The notes: generated by a model not told the origin, from the sequence alone. A DNA stretch of 64,000 bases from Sorghum bicolor (GCF_000003195.3 NC_012870.2:22374501-22438500); one strand, 5' to 3'. Counted from the stretch's first letter, positions 44,063 through 55,485 are shown. Program-made: numbers and translations.

Positions 44063-45313
44063 TGTTGATATTTGGTAACGCAATAAGGAAACGATCCGCA
44101 AGCGCACGGATATCGGTGAGCATTTCACCCGGGAGGTTATCCAGAGTTATCGTATTTATATTTTTACCACTGGGAGAAAGGGTACATCTGACTAACCAAA
44201 TCTATTGCTACTATCCCTTTAGGCTACAAAGAATGTCTTTCGATGTGAGTGATAAATAGAGAAGACTGCAACCGTAGTCTCCTTCTAACCTTGGTAAGGA
44301 TAATCTACTGTTCTAATGGGGAGGCTAACGGAATCTAGACACCACAAAGGATGTTCAACCCGCACCTATAAACCCTATCCTTCCTGCTAACGAGATGTGA
44401 TCTGCAAAGGTAACTCGGAATTGTCACGTTCCTCACTACTACCACGGTCCAGCTAGTCAGGGAAGAGATTACTACCTGATCTATGAGTACCCCAGCCTAA
44501 ACACCACGTTTACGCCAGCAATGATTACTCTAAACTCTACGCGAAGAGATTAAAGTAAACTCATAAACCATAAGAACAATAAAACAAGAACTTACTAGAA
44601 TTTAGAAGTCGAAATACTGAAGAATCCTAGGAGCAAGCTTCGGGTTAGGAGAACTTGATCCCGCAGGTACAAGCTTGGAGTAGACACCGACAGGCCGGGC
44701 TTCCTCCAATCTACACCTCCACTCTATCTCTCTCAATCTAGTAGAAACTAGAAGATCTATTTCTACCTTACATTGGTTGCTAAGCCTAAAAAGAAATATT
44801 AATTAGAGAAGAGGTTTTCCTTCGAGGGCACCCCTCAATCTCTATGATAATTTCTTCATGTCTTCTCCAGGGGCCAGGGGGGTCTCCTTATATAGTCCTC
44901 CCCTTCTATGCGTTTTTGGGTCGATAGGCGAGGTGGTACTATGTTTTTCTTGATCCAATAGGTCGGTGGAGATCTCCCAAGAGAAAGAGTCCTGATTGGG
45001 CTCGGCAGGTGGGCGGGCGCCCAAGGAAACTGGGCGGGCGCCCAGGTCTTGGCCCTGTTTCGCCTCCGCTTCAGTCTCGTGGCTTCTGGAGTCTTCTAGA
45101 TGGTAGAAAATTGCGCGGTGCGTTGATATCTCTATGTAATCCTGACATGTGGCCCTTTCTTCCTTATTTCCTGATAACCCCCTGCAGAAATAGACAAACA
45201 CCAAAAGTCGTGGAATTCTGTCAGATAAAACCCTAAGTCTAGATGTTGATTTCATTTGGATCCTTTTCTTTGTTTATTTGATAATTAAATTTGATACTTA
45301 AGGACCGTCAACA
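44063..45313 (-). repeat. A3 5' LTR (1251 bp)
   Basis: Uninterrupted LTR, from inverted ATATCAACA (44063) to inverted TGTTGACGG (45313). It has two GGGCGGGCGCCC units (near 45012 and 45032). TATA box on the minus strand near 44891 (cttatatagtcc). Confidence 0.93.
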
Positions 45314-45318
45314 CCGGC
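45314..45318. repeat. Target-site duplication of A3 (right copy)
   Basis: CCGGC, the partner of 29310-29314. Confidence 0.9.
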
Positions 45319-45774
45319 AACGTCATTCACTAGCGAATCACAAGAAGGAAGAAAAAGGATTACCAGGTTTAACAAGTGCTTCGATATATCATCGATATGT
45401 CCGGGGGTTGGTACAACTTTATAGCATGGGAAACTCCGTACATTATATCAATTAGTAATATGGTACTAATTGATATTGCACCCTCTAATTTTACTAACAG
45501 GCTTGATTTACTAAGGCCGCACCCACTGAGTACACTGTAGCTCCGCCCCTATCCATTTCGAGTGGTCCTAATTGCGTTAGGTACATGTCGTTACGCTCTA
45601 CCTAGTTGTTCTAAAGTTTAGCATGTCACTTGATTATAAATTTCTAAATTTAAATACTAATAAATTAATATTTATTTAATAAGCTTTCTACTAACTTGAA
45701 CATAAAGGGTGGAATGAACTCTAGCTTTTGCTAGATTGATCTTGACCCTCCATAAGGACTTATCCCTTGGCAAA
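45319..45774. other. Unassigned DNA right of A3
   Basis: No gene is seen. It continues 28901-29314 across the A3 insertion, and may be the less conserved first part of the older LTR that follows. Confidence 0.35.
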
Positions 45775-46699
45775 AGCTGGGACAACTCGTACAACCATAA
45801 GGGCTATATGGCTCTGTCTTTAGCTCAGTATGAAGACCTTATCTAGCTTGTTAGAGGTTACCCGAAAGGGCGCGAGAGGGGCCTAACCGTTTTGGGTATA
45901 GGCCTATGTCTGTATGAGTATAGGCTGCGCGTCATTGTGCCATCGGAAGGGGGGCTCTATATCTACGCGTCCGGGAAACCTTGCGGCCCCTAACTTGTTA
46001 GATGAACTTTTGAAAGGCTTCATAGTGAACCCTGCCGACCTCCCTAGGAAGGGGGTTAAGAGACTCATGACCTCGGACGAAAGGGTAAATCACGGCTCAT
46101 GGGTAAAGATATACAACCTCTGCAGAGTGTTAAATCTGGTATACTAGCCGTGCCTACGGATACGGGCGGCCTGGAAAACTGACGGAATAGATGGACACTG
46201 ATAAACATGATTAATGATAATAAATGATGGTTTATTATGTTGTTTATATGTGTTATCCTTAATTCTTGTATACATTGACTATGTGGTTATGGGATTAATT
46301 ATGCTACCCTGATATTTGCTATCCAATGATTAAATATGCTATCTACATCTAAAAGCTAAATGCAGTCAAACCAGTGTTAGCTAATTGAGCCTCATGAACC
46401 CCTGGTTATACTTGTTGAGTACGATATGTGCTCACTTTTGCTATTTCCCACCACTCCAGTTTACTAGTAAGAGTTGATCAGAAGAGCGATGGAATCATGA
46501 AGGATGTCGTCAAAATACAAGAAGTGCTAGGCATATGTTACCCCAGTCAGCCATCCCTGTGAAGATTGAGCTTGAAGATTAGATATTGTGTTACGATTCT
46601 CTGATGTAAGTCTTATTTATAAGTACGTATGTTTTCGTTATATAACATTGTTTTTGATACTATTGTTTTTGTTGTTGTATGTGTGGACTTCCTGGGCAC
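45775..46699 (+). repeat. Older LTR of the R4 class, left piece
   Basis: It is clearly homologous to R4 LTR positions about 48470-49390 (shared ggtttcatac-region landmarks: tttagctcagtatgaag, tagaggttacccgaaaggg, aactcatgaacccctggtta-like text), but more diverged than the two R4 LTRs are from each other. It ends at the R4 insertion and resumes at 58218. The ORF at 45914-46147 is an LTR shadow. Confidence 0.75.
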
Positions 46700-49412
46700 T
46701 GTAACACCCAAAAATGTGAATTTCTATTAATAGGAATTAATTTGATTTATTTAAGTATTTTTGCGAGCATTTGAATCTAGCAAAATAAATAATTTTGTGC
46801 AAATTAAAATTTACCATAAATTTAGAAACATGAATATGCACTCATGCTGGAGCATGTTTTATTTTGTGTTGTTTGTATTGCTTTGAATTTGTTTGCATTC
46901 AAATTTCTATCTAGGAAAAGCTTTGGAAAATTGTTTTGGAAAAGAGAAATAAAATAAAAAGAAAAGGGGAGGAGCCCCTGGAAACCAGGCCGCAGCCCAG
47001 CCTTTCCCACCCCGGCCTGTTTTCTTTTCCCCCAACCCGCGGCCCAGCCTACGGCCCAGGGCGAGCAGGCGCGCCCCACTTCCCTCCTCCCTCCCTTGCT
47101 GGCTGACGCGCGGGCCCCTCAAGTCAGCAGCGTCCCCTTCTCCTTCCTGGAACCGGCACCGAGCAGGACACCACCTACCAAACCGGTTCCATGATAACCA
47201 AGATTTCTTGGCAAATCGTGTGCACGAAGCCCCTATAAAGGGTGCTGGACTCGCCCCGCACCCCGTTTTCCCATCGTGCCGCGAGATCAAGCTCTAGGTG
47301 CCCTACACAAGCTCGGGTTTGGATCTAGCCTAGGCCGAGCCGTTCCCACACGCCGCGCGAGTTCTTCGCTCCCTCTCGGCCCGAGCAAAGGCCCTAGTCG
47401 AGACCGCGGTGAGCTCCTCGTTCTCCTGGTAATTTTCTTTTGTATTTTAGTGCACGGAACTGAGAAATCCCCCATTGCCGGCGAAGCTCACGGCGGCGGC
47501 CATGGCGCCACCGCACCGGCGCCTGCATCCGGCCGGCCGTCGGCCCGCCGTTGCCCCTGGGAGCGCCCTCGACCGTCGGATCAAGATCCTGCGGCCGAGA
47601 TAGAAAGATACCCCTTGGGGGGGTATTTTTGTTAAAGAGCCCTCAAACTTTTCTGGATTAGGACCTGCAGTCCATAGCCCCTTCAGGGAATACGTTTTGC
47701 TCTTAGGGAAGCGTAAAGCCTCGGGTTAATGCCAGAATACGTTTTCCAGTATTTACAATTTTGCCATTGAAATTGTTTTGATCATAAAATGTTCATTTTA
47801 ACTCCGTTTTTGTCCATTCAAATTTCGTTAGATTCGTATTTCTGAGCTCTACATGTTAGAATTATTAGTTTACTGTTTTGGAACCTTTTAATTTCCTGGT
47901 ACTATTTAATTAATTATTTCTCTATAGGAAATCTTAGAAAATTCATATCTTTCACGTTTTAATTCCGATTTTCGTGAACTTTACGTTTGTGTGATCGTAG
48001 CGCTGCGTAGATTATTTTCGTAAACTTTTATATTTGTTTTACCACTGTTTGGTGTATTGTTCTAATTATATCTTGTTTGCTCCGTGTATGATTGTCTACA
48101 TTGGATTTCGTGTTGTTGATTGATGATTGGGATTAGACGGTGAGCCGTACGTTGGTGACCAAGACCAAGCTTTTGAGGACCAGCAGGCTCAGGAGAGCTT
48201 TGAGCAAGGCAAGTATAACTTGGGATTATCCTTATTACCTACACACAATTAATATAACATTTATCATATGCATGCTATCACCTTGTCGACCTTAGCAAAA
48301 TCATAGATGATTGTTACTTGTATTCCTTGCTACCTACTTGAGATGCATTTGATGTAGATGTGCTAGTGCTTGATATAATCCATGATCTTGTAAGATGATT
48401 AATAGCTAGGCAATGAATGTTAAAAGATGACAAATAACTATATGAGATCTTGTCTGTAAGTGATCACCGGGACAACAGTGCAACCATGAGGGCTATAATA
48501 GCTCTGGCTTTAGCTCAGTATGAAGCCCTTTTCTAGCTTGTTAGAGGTTACCCGAAAGGGCGGAGGGGCTAAACCGTTTTGGGTATAGTGTGGCCTCTGT
48601 CTGTATGAGTATAGGCTGCGAGTCATTGTGCCATCGGAAGGGGGGCTCTATATCTGCGCGCAAAGGAAACCTTGCGGCCCTAACTTGTTAGACGAACTTT
48701 TGAAAGGCTTCATAGTGATCCCTGCCGACCTCCCTAGGAAGGGGGTTAAGAGATTAGCTACCTCGGGCGAAAGGGTAAATCATGACTCATGGGTAAAGAT
48801 GTACAACCTCTGCAGAGTGTAAAACTGGTATACTAGCCGTGCTCACGGTTATGAGCGGCCTTGGGGGTTCTTGCTGTGCCGACGATGAGCTTGTTAAGTT
48901 GTTATGTTCATTTGATTATCGTTTATGCTAAGAATTAATTATGCTTACACATGATCATGGGATTAATGGATTATTTATGCTACCTTGACAATTGCTCATT
49001 AATTATGAATATGCTATCCACCAGTAAAAGCTAAATGCAGTCAAACCAGTGTCAGCTATTTGAGCCTCATGAACCCCTGGTTATACTTGTTGAGTACGAT
49101 ATGTGCTCACTCTTGCAATTTCCCAACACCTCAGGATATGATAATGAAGATGATTGGAATGAGGATTACCGCTATGAGTACTAGGTTTGGAGTCAACCAG
49201 TCAACAGTGTCCCTATGTGGAGCTTCCGTCGAGAGCGTTGTTTACATCTTGCTATCATTTATGTATAAGACTATGTGATTTATTATGTTCCGCTATGTAA
49301 TAAACATTGCAATGGTACATTTGAGATTTGTCTACTTATTTGTGCGACGGTTTCTGGGGCACATATGAGTCTTTTATGTATCCTATTTTGTTCTTAAAAT
49401 ATGGGTGTGACA
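46700..49412 (+). repeat. R4 5' LTR (2713 bp)
   Basis: Near-identical to 55508-58217. TATA box TATAAAG at 47234-47240; the GC-rich segment 46960-47640 covers promoter and transcript start. A strong donor-like CGCG/GTGAGC lies at 47408/47409. ORFs such as 47276-47635 and 48628-48822 occur in both LTRs and are not credible genes. Confidence 0.95.
47234..47240 (+). promoter_or_regulatory. R4 LTR TATA box
   Basis: TATAAAG in cccctataaagggtgctgg, repeated at 56044-56050 in the 3' LTR. It lies about 170 bp before the donor-like site at 47409. Confidence 0.65.
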
Positions 49413-49415
49413 AAT

Positions 49416-49427
49416 TGGTATCAGAGC
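49416..49427 (+). other. Primer binding site, initiator Met tRNA type (R4)
   Basis: TGGTATCAGAGC, complementary to the 3' end of plant initiator tRNA-Met, 3 bp after the 5' LTR. Confidence 0.92.
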
Positions 49428-49605
49428 TTTGTTGACTGTAGGACGCAAACCTAGTTAGCAAATGGTCGAAAATTTAGGTCCTTATTTTACTTACTTCATG
49501 CTTCCCACTATGGTCTTGTTATTTGCTAAAAGTTTATGCTTCTCTATCTTGCTCTATTGTGAAATTATTGCATCCATGTGATCTATGTCTAAAAACTTTT
49601 TGTAG

Positions 49606-50403
49606 ATGCCGCCCCGTACTCGTAATGCTGCACGCATGGCTGCTGAGGAGTACCGTGCCATGTTCAATCTAGGAGGACAGCATGTGGATGGAGTTCCTGA
49701 GCTGGAAGATGAGGAATCAAGGGTGGAAGCTCAGGAGGAAGTGCCTGAAGATGAGGAGATGCAAGATCCACCTCCACCACAGTCTGTTAATGCAAGGATG
49801 GGATGGACTACTGAGCTGTGGATTCCAGAAGCAGATCCCAAGGCCTTCTTCCATGAGAATTTGGTGTTGACATTGAAACACCATTACCCGGATTTGCAAG
49901 CCACACTGGAATATAACTGCACTGAGCACAAGCACCCTCTGAGGAGATCACTTTGGATTGCAGAGCTGATAGTCAAGACACTGGATGCCACTAAGGGGAT
50001 TCGAAAGGTGGAATCAAAACACATCGCTCGAATCAGCCGGGACACGATGAAGGAGAGCATGGCAGATGCAGCTTACCAGGCCTTGATCTTTTACCGGGGT
50101 AGACGCTTTGAGGATGTTCAGTACAATGCAACATATCACTATCCTCGCTTTGTACCAGAGAAGATGACTTGGGCCATAGAATTTGCAGATGCTTCACAAC
50201 CAAAGCTTCAAGCACAAGTGGAGTTGACCTATGAGCTGACCGTCAAGGTGATAGAGTTGGAGAATGAACTGCACCGTGAGAGGAAACTGCTGGAGAAAGA
50301 GCGACGGGAAGCAGATGACCTTCGAGCGGAGTTAGGCCGTCCCAAGCTCCATAAGAGCCTGCGTGATGAACCCATCTTGAAGGATGCTGCACCCGAAGAA
50401 TAG
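49606..50403 (+). CDS. R4 extra ORF upstream of gag (265 aa, orf0-like)
   Basis: An intact ORF between primer site and gag. ATG at 49606 follows directly on an acceptor-like actttttgtag. N-terminus basic (MPPRTRNAARMAAEEYRAMF), residues 30-60 acidic with PPPPQ, a globular middle (about 65-205) rich in Trp and Tyr (WTTELWIPEAD, YHYPRFVPEKMTWAIEF), and a C-terminal coiled-coil-like stretch of about 45 residues (VIELENELHRERKLLEKERREADDL). I know no enzymatic motif in it. From memory, some rice gypsy elements (RIRE3/RIRE8) have an ORF in this position; function unknown. It may be a nucleic-acid-binding or assembly helper. Intact while gag-pol is broken. Confidence 0.75.
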   Translation: MPPRTRNAARMAAEEYRAMFNLGGQHVDGVPELEDEESRVEAQEEVPEDEEMQDPPPPQSVNARMGWTTELWIPEADPKAFFHENLVLTLKHHYPDLQATLEYNCTEHKHPLRRSLWIAELIVKTLDATKGIRKVESKHIARISRDTMKESMADAAYQALIFYRGRRFEDVQYNATYHYPRFVPEKMTWAIEFADASQPKLQAQVELTYELTVKVIELENELHRERKLLEKERREADDLRAELGRPKLHKSLRDEPILKDAAPEE

Positions 50404-51040
50404 AAAAGAACCCATATGTAATAGGAACGTTAGTAGTTTACGAGTTATTTCGAGTCTTTTGCTATTGTGGTGTGAACTTGGTGTGCTTGCTGATTTGTTA
50501 TTATGAATATGTGTGATTTGGATTTTTATAATGAGTGCTGGGACTTTGTGGGCATGTCCACAAGTTCTCTAGTTAAGAACCTTAAGTAAGAACACGAATA
50601 AATAGTGGTTTGGGGTCATATCCTGTTTCTGTCTTTTGCTGTTTTTTTTTCTGGAGCAGTCTGCAATGATTCTGGTATAAATCAAATTCTGTTCGTGCAA
50701 TGTTCATCAAATTTTTCTGGGAAAAAGTAGACTCTCATATCTTTCCAATGCCGCAAGAATGACCATATTATCTATTATGAGCTGTGAGTTATGACTGTTT
50801 AAAGTTGAGGTTTCTGTGCAGTCTGGAATTCTGGAACAGTTTCGGTTTTACACAGTTTTTAATTAACCTAACGTTGGAATCTGGTAATATGATCTAAATG
50901 AAAGTTGTAGAAAATTTCTTTATCTTTCCAACGGTGTACAGAATGTATCCTTTTGAATTCTGGAACTCGAGATATGACTCATTTTCGGATCTACTGATGT
51001 TGGACATTACTAAGATATGTTTATATGCCTTGGAATGCAG
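50404..51040 (+). other. R4 spacer between the extra ORF and gag
   Basis: Non-coding, with phrases typical of grass element leaders (gaaagttgtagaaaatttc). It ends ggaatgcag directly before the gag ATG, an acceptor-like site. Confidence 0.6.
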
Positions 51041-54000
51041 ATGGCAGCAAGGGGAAGAGGCAGGGGCAGAGGCCGTGGCAATGGCAATGGCAATGGCAAT
51101 GGTGGCAATGCCCCAATCACCGTGGAGGAACTCATGCAAACCCAAAATCAGATGATGCACGTTTTCATGCAGCACCTGCAGCAACAACCTCCACCGACAC
51201 CACCACCTGTTCATGTGAGAGATAAGTGGGGGGAGTTTATGAAGGGAAGACCCCCAGTCTTTACACACTCAGCTGATCCCATGGAGGCAGATGATTGGTT
51301 ACGTGTTGTGGAGAGGCAACTGAACATAGCACAGTGCAATGATTTGGAGAAGGTGTTGTATGCATCTGGACAGCTTCAGGGGGCAGCTCAGACATGGTGG
51401 GAGTCATATCAAGCTGCTCGTCCCAACAATGCTCCTCCTGTCATATGGCTGGAATTCTGTAGAGACTTTAGAGCTCGACATATAAATGAGGGAATGATGG
51501 AGCTCAAGCAAGAAGAATTCAGATCACTCAGGATGGGCTCCATGACTGTGGCAGAATATCATGACACATTTGAACAGTTGGCACGCTATGCTCCGAACGA
51601 TGTCAGGGAAGATGCTGATAAGCAGCGTCTATTCATGAAAGGTCTCTACTACGAGCTCAGGTTGCAATTGGCTGGAAACACCTATCCTACCTTCCAAGCT
51701 CTTGTGAATCGTGCCATTGTGCTTGATAATATGCGGAAGAGTTAGGATAGGAAGAGAAGGATGCTGGCACAAGGTTCTGGGAGCAACAACCGTCAGCGTT
51801 TCAGTTCCCATCAAGGCCATCAGCAGAGGTTCCTGGGACCAGTTAGTCAGTGGAATCGTAACCAGCAACCCCAGCGTTTCCAGAATCAGTCGCAGAGTGG
51901 GAACCAACGTCCTCCATTCCAGCAACGTAATCCCAGACAACAACAGAAGAGTCAGCAAACCCCTCGTACTGGGAATTCAGGTGCTACCCCCATGAAAAGA
52001 AGTGCTTCCAACACTCCCACGAGGTGTTTCCAGTGCGGGAAGGAAGGACATATGTCATATGATTGTCCTGAGAAGTTTAACAAGCAGAACAACAACCAGA
52101 AGTCTACTGCTTATGCAGCAACAGTGAACAATGTGGCTACAGAGACAGTTCAGGAGGGACCAGAAATCATGATGGGTACGTTCAGCATCAACTCTATCCC
52201 TGCTACAGTTTTATTTGATTCTGGAGCTTCTCATACATTCATATCACAAGCATTTGTTAGAATTCATAGCCTTCCTCTAGTTGCAATGAAAACTCCTATG
52301 CTAGTTAATTCACCGGGTGGGACTATACCAGTTTCTTTATGTTGTCCCTCAGCAAGTCTTTCTTTAAGGGGGGTAGATTTTCCTATCAGTCCCATGGTTA
52401 TGAGAACTTCAGGCATAGATGTGATCTTGGGTTTGGATGGGATGAAGCAATATGGCACAGATATTAAGTGCAAGGAGAGAGTAGTGGCTCTGACAACACC
52501 AAAGGGAGAAAGAATCAGTGTTGATGTAACAATGCAAGCACCACTCACCGCTAAAGTGAACCAACTGAATGATGTTGTTGATCCTCAGAACCTAGTAGTG
52601 GATGAGTTTCCGGATGTCTTTCCAGATGAATTGCCAAGTATGCCACCTGACCGAGACATTGAATTTATTATTGAATTACTACCTGGTACTGCACCCATAG
52701 CTAAAAGACCATATAGAATGGGGGTTAAAGAACTAGAAGAACTTAAGAAACAAATTAAGGAATTGCAAGATAAAGGGTTCATTCGTCCTAGTTCATCACC
52801 ATGGGGTGCACCAGTTATCTTTGTTGATAAGAAGAATGGTAGTCAGAGGATGTGTGTTGATTATCGGTCACTTAATGAGGTCACTATCAAGAATAAATAT
52901 CCCTTGCCTAGGATCGATGACTTGTTTGATCAGCTAAGAGGGGCTTGTGTGTTCTCTAAGATTGATTTGCGATCTGGTTATCATCAATTGAAGATTCGGA
53001 ATTCAGATATACCAAAGACAGCTTTCACAACAAGGTATGGGTTGTATGAGTATACAGTTATGTCTTTCGGTTTGACCAATGCACCAGCTTACTTTATGTA
53101 CATGATGAATAAAGTATTTATGGAGTATCTTGATAAGTTTGTGGTAGTCTTTATTGATGATATTCTGGTATTCTCTAAAACCAAGGAAGAACATGCTGAA
53201 CATCTGAGATTGGTCTTACAGAAACTTAGAGAACATAAGCTGTATGCTAAGCGTAGTAAATGTGAGTTTTGGTTGGAAGAAGTTTCTTTCCTTGGTCATG
53301 TTGTCTCTAATGGTGGTATTGCAGTGGATCCTAGTAAGGTGAAAGATGTGCTGAATTGGAAACCACCTACAGATGTAAGTGAAATTCGTAGTTTTCTTGG
53401 TTTGGCTGGTTACTATCGTAGATTCATTGAAGGGTTCTCAAAACTTGCAAAGCCTATGACTGCTCTGTTGGAGAAGAATGCTAAGTTTGTGTGGTCTGAT
53501 AAGTGTCAAGCTAGTTTTGAGGAGTTTAAGAAGAGATTGACTACTGCACCTTTGTTGGTTTTGCCAGATCTGAGTAAGAGTTTCTCTATCTATTGTGATG
53601 CTTCTCGTCTGGGCTTGGGTTGTGTTCTTATGCAAGAAGGTAGGATTGTTGCTTATGCATCTAGACAGTTGAGGAAACATGAACTGAATTATCCTACTCA
53701 TGATTTGGAGTTAGCAGCTGTGGTTCATGCATTGAAGATTTGGAGACACTATTTGATTGGGCATAAGAGTGACATATACACTGATCATAAGAGTTTGAAG
53801 TATATCTTCACCCAGACAGATCTGAATTTGAGGCAACGAAGATGGTTGGAACTGATAAAGGATTATGATTTGGAAGTGCATTATCATCCTGGAAAGGCGA
53901 ACGTCGTAGCTGATGCACTTAGCAGAAAGAAATATGCTAATGAGCTTCGGGCGACACCTGAATCTGAGGAGTTGTGTGCTGAATTTGCATATTTGAACTT

Positions 54001-54136
54001 GGGAATTGTAGTAAATGCTATGGAAATTGAGATCACTCCTACACTAGAGGAAGAGATATTGAAAGGACAGTTGGAAGATGAGAAACTAAAGGAGATTGCA
54101 CAGAATGTGGTATTAGGCAAAGCACCAGGATTCTGA
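51041..54136 (+). pseudogene. gag-pol: R4 gag-pol, first part: gag, protease, RT, RNase H
   Basis: ATG at 51041 (MAARGRGRGRG), with a Gly/Arg/Asn hexanucleotide-repeat N-terminus. The gag domain (about 51220-51700) has WWESYQ and F..LARYAP. An in-frame TAG at 51743-51745 interrupts it; the same frame then continues to 54136. Next come CCHC zinc knuckle [14 protein letters not shown] (52027-52068), protease [10 protein letters not shown] (about 52211-52240), RT with DLRSGYHQ and FIDD (about 53150-53161), and RNase H with YCDAS, YTDHKS and VVADALSRK (to about 53930). TGA at 54134-54136 ends it; relatives usually have Arg there, so CGA to TGA is likely. Gag builds the particle and pol copies the RNA. 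Confidence 0.92.
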
Positions 54137-55461
54137 ATAGATGACAATGGTGTATTGTGGTTTGGAAAAAGGATATGTGTTTCGGAGGTGAAGGCTATAT
54201 GAGATATGATTCTGAGAGAGGCTCATGAGTCAGCATACTCCATTCATCCTGGCAGCACTAAGATGTATCTAGATCTGAAGCAGAAGTACTGGTGGTATGG
54301 TTTAAAGAGGGATGTGGCTGAATATGTTGCTTTGTGTGATACTTGTCAGCGAGTGAAAGCTGAACATCAGAGGCCAGCTGGACTGTTGCAACCAATGAAG
54401 ATTCCAGAATGGAAGTGGGAAGAAGTGGGTATGGATTTTATAGTGGGGTTACCACGTACACAAAGAGGGTATGACTCAATCTGGGTGATAGTGGATCGTT
54501 TAACCAAAGTTGCTCATTTCATACCTGTCAAAACTTCATATAGTGGAGACCGACTGGCAGAGTTATACATGGAAAGAATTGTCTGTTTGCATGGAGTACC
54601 TAAGAAGATTGTGTCGGATAGGGGTACTCAATTCACATCTCACTTTTGGAAAGCAGTGCATGATTCATTGGGAACAAAGTTGAATTTCAGTACAGCATAT
54701 CATCCACAGACAGATGGGCAGACTGAGAGAATCAATCAGATATTGGAGGATATGTTGAGAGCTTGTGCTTTGCAGTATGGGACTAGTTGGGACAAGAGTT
54801 TGCCATATGCAGAATTCTCCTACAACAATAGCTATCAGCAAAGTCTTAAGATGGCACCGTTCGAGGCACTGTATGGTCGGAAGTGCAGAACACCTTTGTT
54901 TTGGAATCAGACAGGAGAAACTCAGGTGTTTGGGACAGATGTGCTTAGACATGCAGAACAACAAGTGCGGACCATTCGGGATAACTTGAGAGTTGCTCAG
55001 TCTCGTCAGAAAAGCTATGCAGACACACGTAGGAGAGAGCTGGTTTTTCAAGTAGGTGATTATGTCTACCTGAAAGTGTCACCAATGAGGAGTGTGAAAA
55101 GGTTTAATATGAAGGGAAAGCTAGCTCCAAGGTATGTTGGTCCGTTTAAAGTATTAGAACGGCATGGAGAAGTAGCATATCAGTTAGAATTGCCTGAAAG
55201 CTTATCTGGTGTGCATGATGTGTTCCATGTGTCACAACTTAAGAAGTGTTTGCGTGTACCTGAGGAGCAAATACCATTAGAAGAGCTTTCTGTAAAAGGT
55301 GATCTCACTTATGAAGAGTACCCGGTCAGAATATTGGAGACAGCGGAGAGAGTCGGGTCATCAGGATGTGCAAAGTGCAGTGGAATCGGTACTCGGAAGC
55401 AGAGGCAACTTGGGAAAGAGAGGATGATCTGAGGAAATCATACTCATACCTGTTTGAGTAA
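54137..55461 (+). pseudogene. R4 integrase with chromodomain-like tail, broken
   Basis: Same frame as upstream pol; TGA at 54200-54202, then open to 55432. HHCC zinc finger (HESAYSIH then CDTC), DDE residues in GMDFIVGLP, VSDRGTQF and TDGQTERIN, and a GPY module (LAPRYVGPFKV). Near 55350-55365 a frameshift throws the chromodomain-like tail (KVQWNRYSEAEATWE) out of frame; in frame 1 it runs to TAA at 55459-55461. The chromodomain tail is thought to steer insertion to particular chromatin. Both TGA stops fit loss of a CGA arginine codon. Confidence 0.9.
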
Positions 55462-55473
55462 GCACCTTTCAAT

Positions 55474-55485
55474 CTCGAGGACGAG
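55474..55485 (+). other. CTCGAGGACGAG motif before the R4 PPT
   Basis: The identical 12-mer lies at 7975-7986 in A1, 24 bp before that element's 3' LTR; here it is 22 bp before the LTR. The two elements belong to different gypsy branches. Confidence 0.6.

Larger units (their letters stand above)
29315..45313 (-). mobile_element. Non-autonomous Athila-type LTR retrotransposon A3, split by A2
   Basis: Its two LTRs are 44063-45313 (5') and 29315-29521 joined to 37554-38568 (3'). Its internal region is 38569-44062. It has a tRNA-Asp primer site, a shortened gag-like ORF (43017-43943), a DTG protease ORF (40775-41527) and a polypurine tract, but no RT, RNase H or integrase anywhere. A2 (29522-37553) interrupts the 3' LTR with its own ACTGC duplication. 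Its LTRs are very close to those of A1, so an A1-like element is a likely source of enzymes. Confidence 0.9.

Noticed and set aside
51743..51745. TAG within R4 gag as a programmed readthrough signal
   Set aside because: It fits a simple CAG-to-TAG change and two further C-to-T-type stops occur downstream in the same gene, so mutation is the simpler reading.
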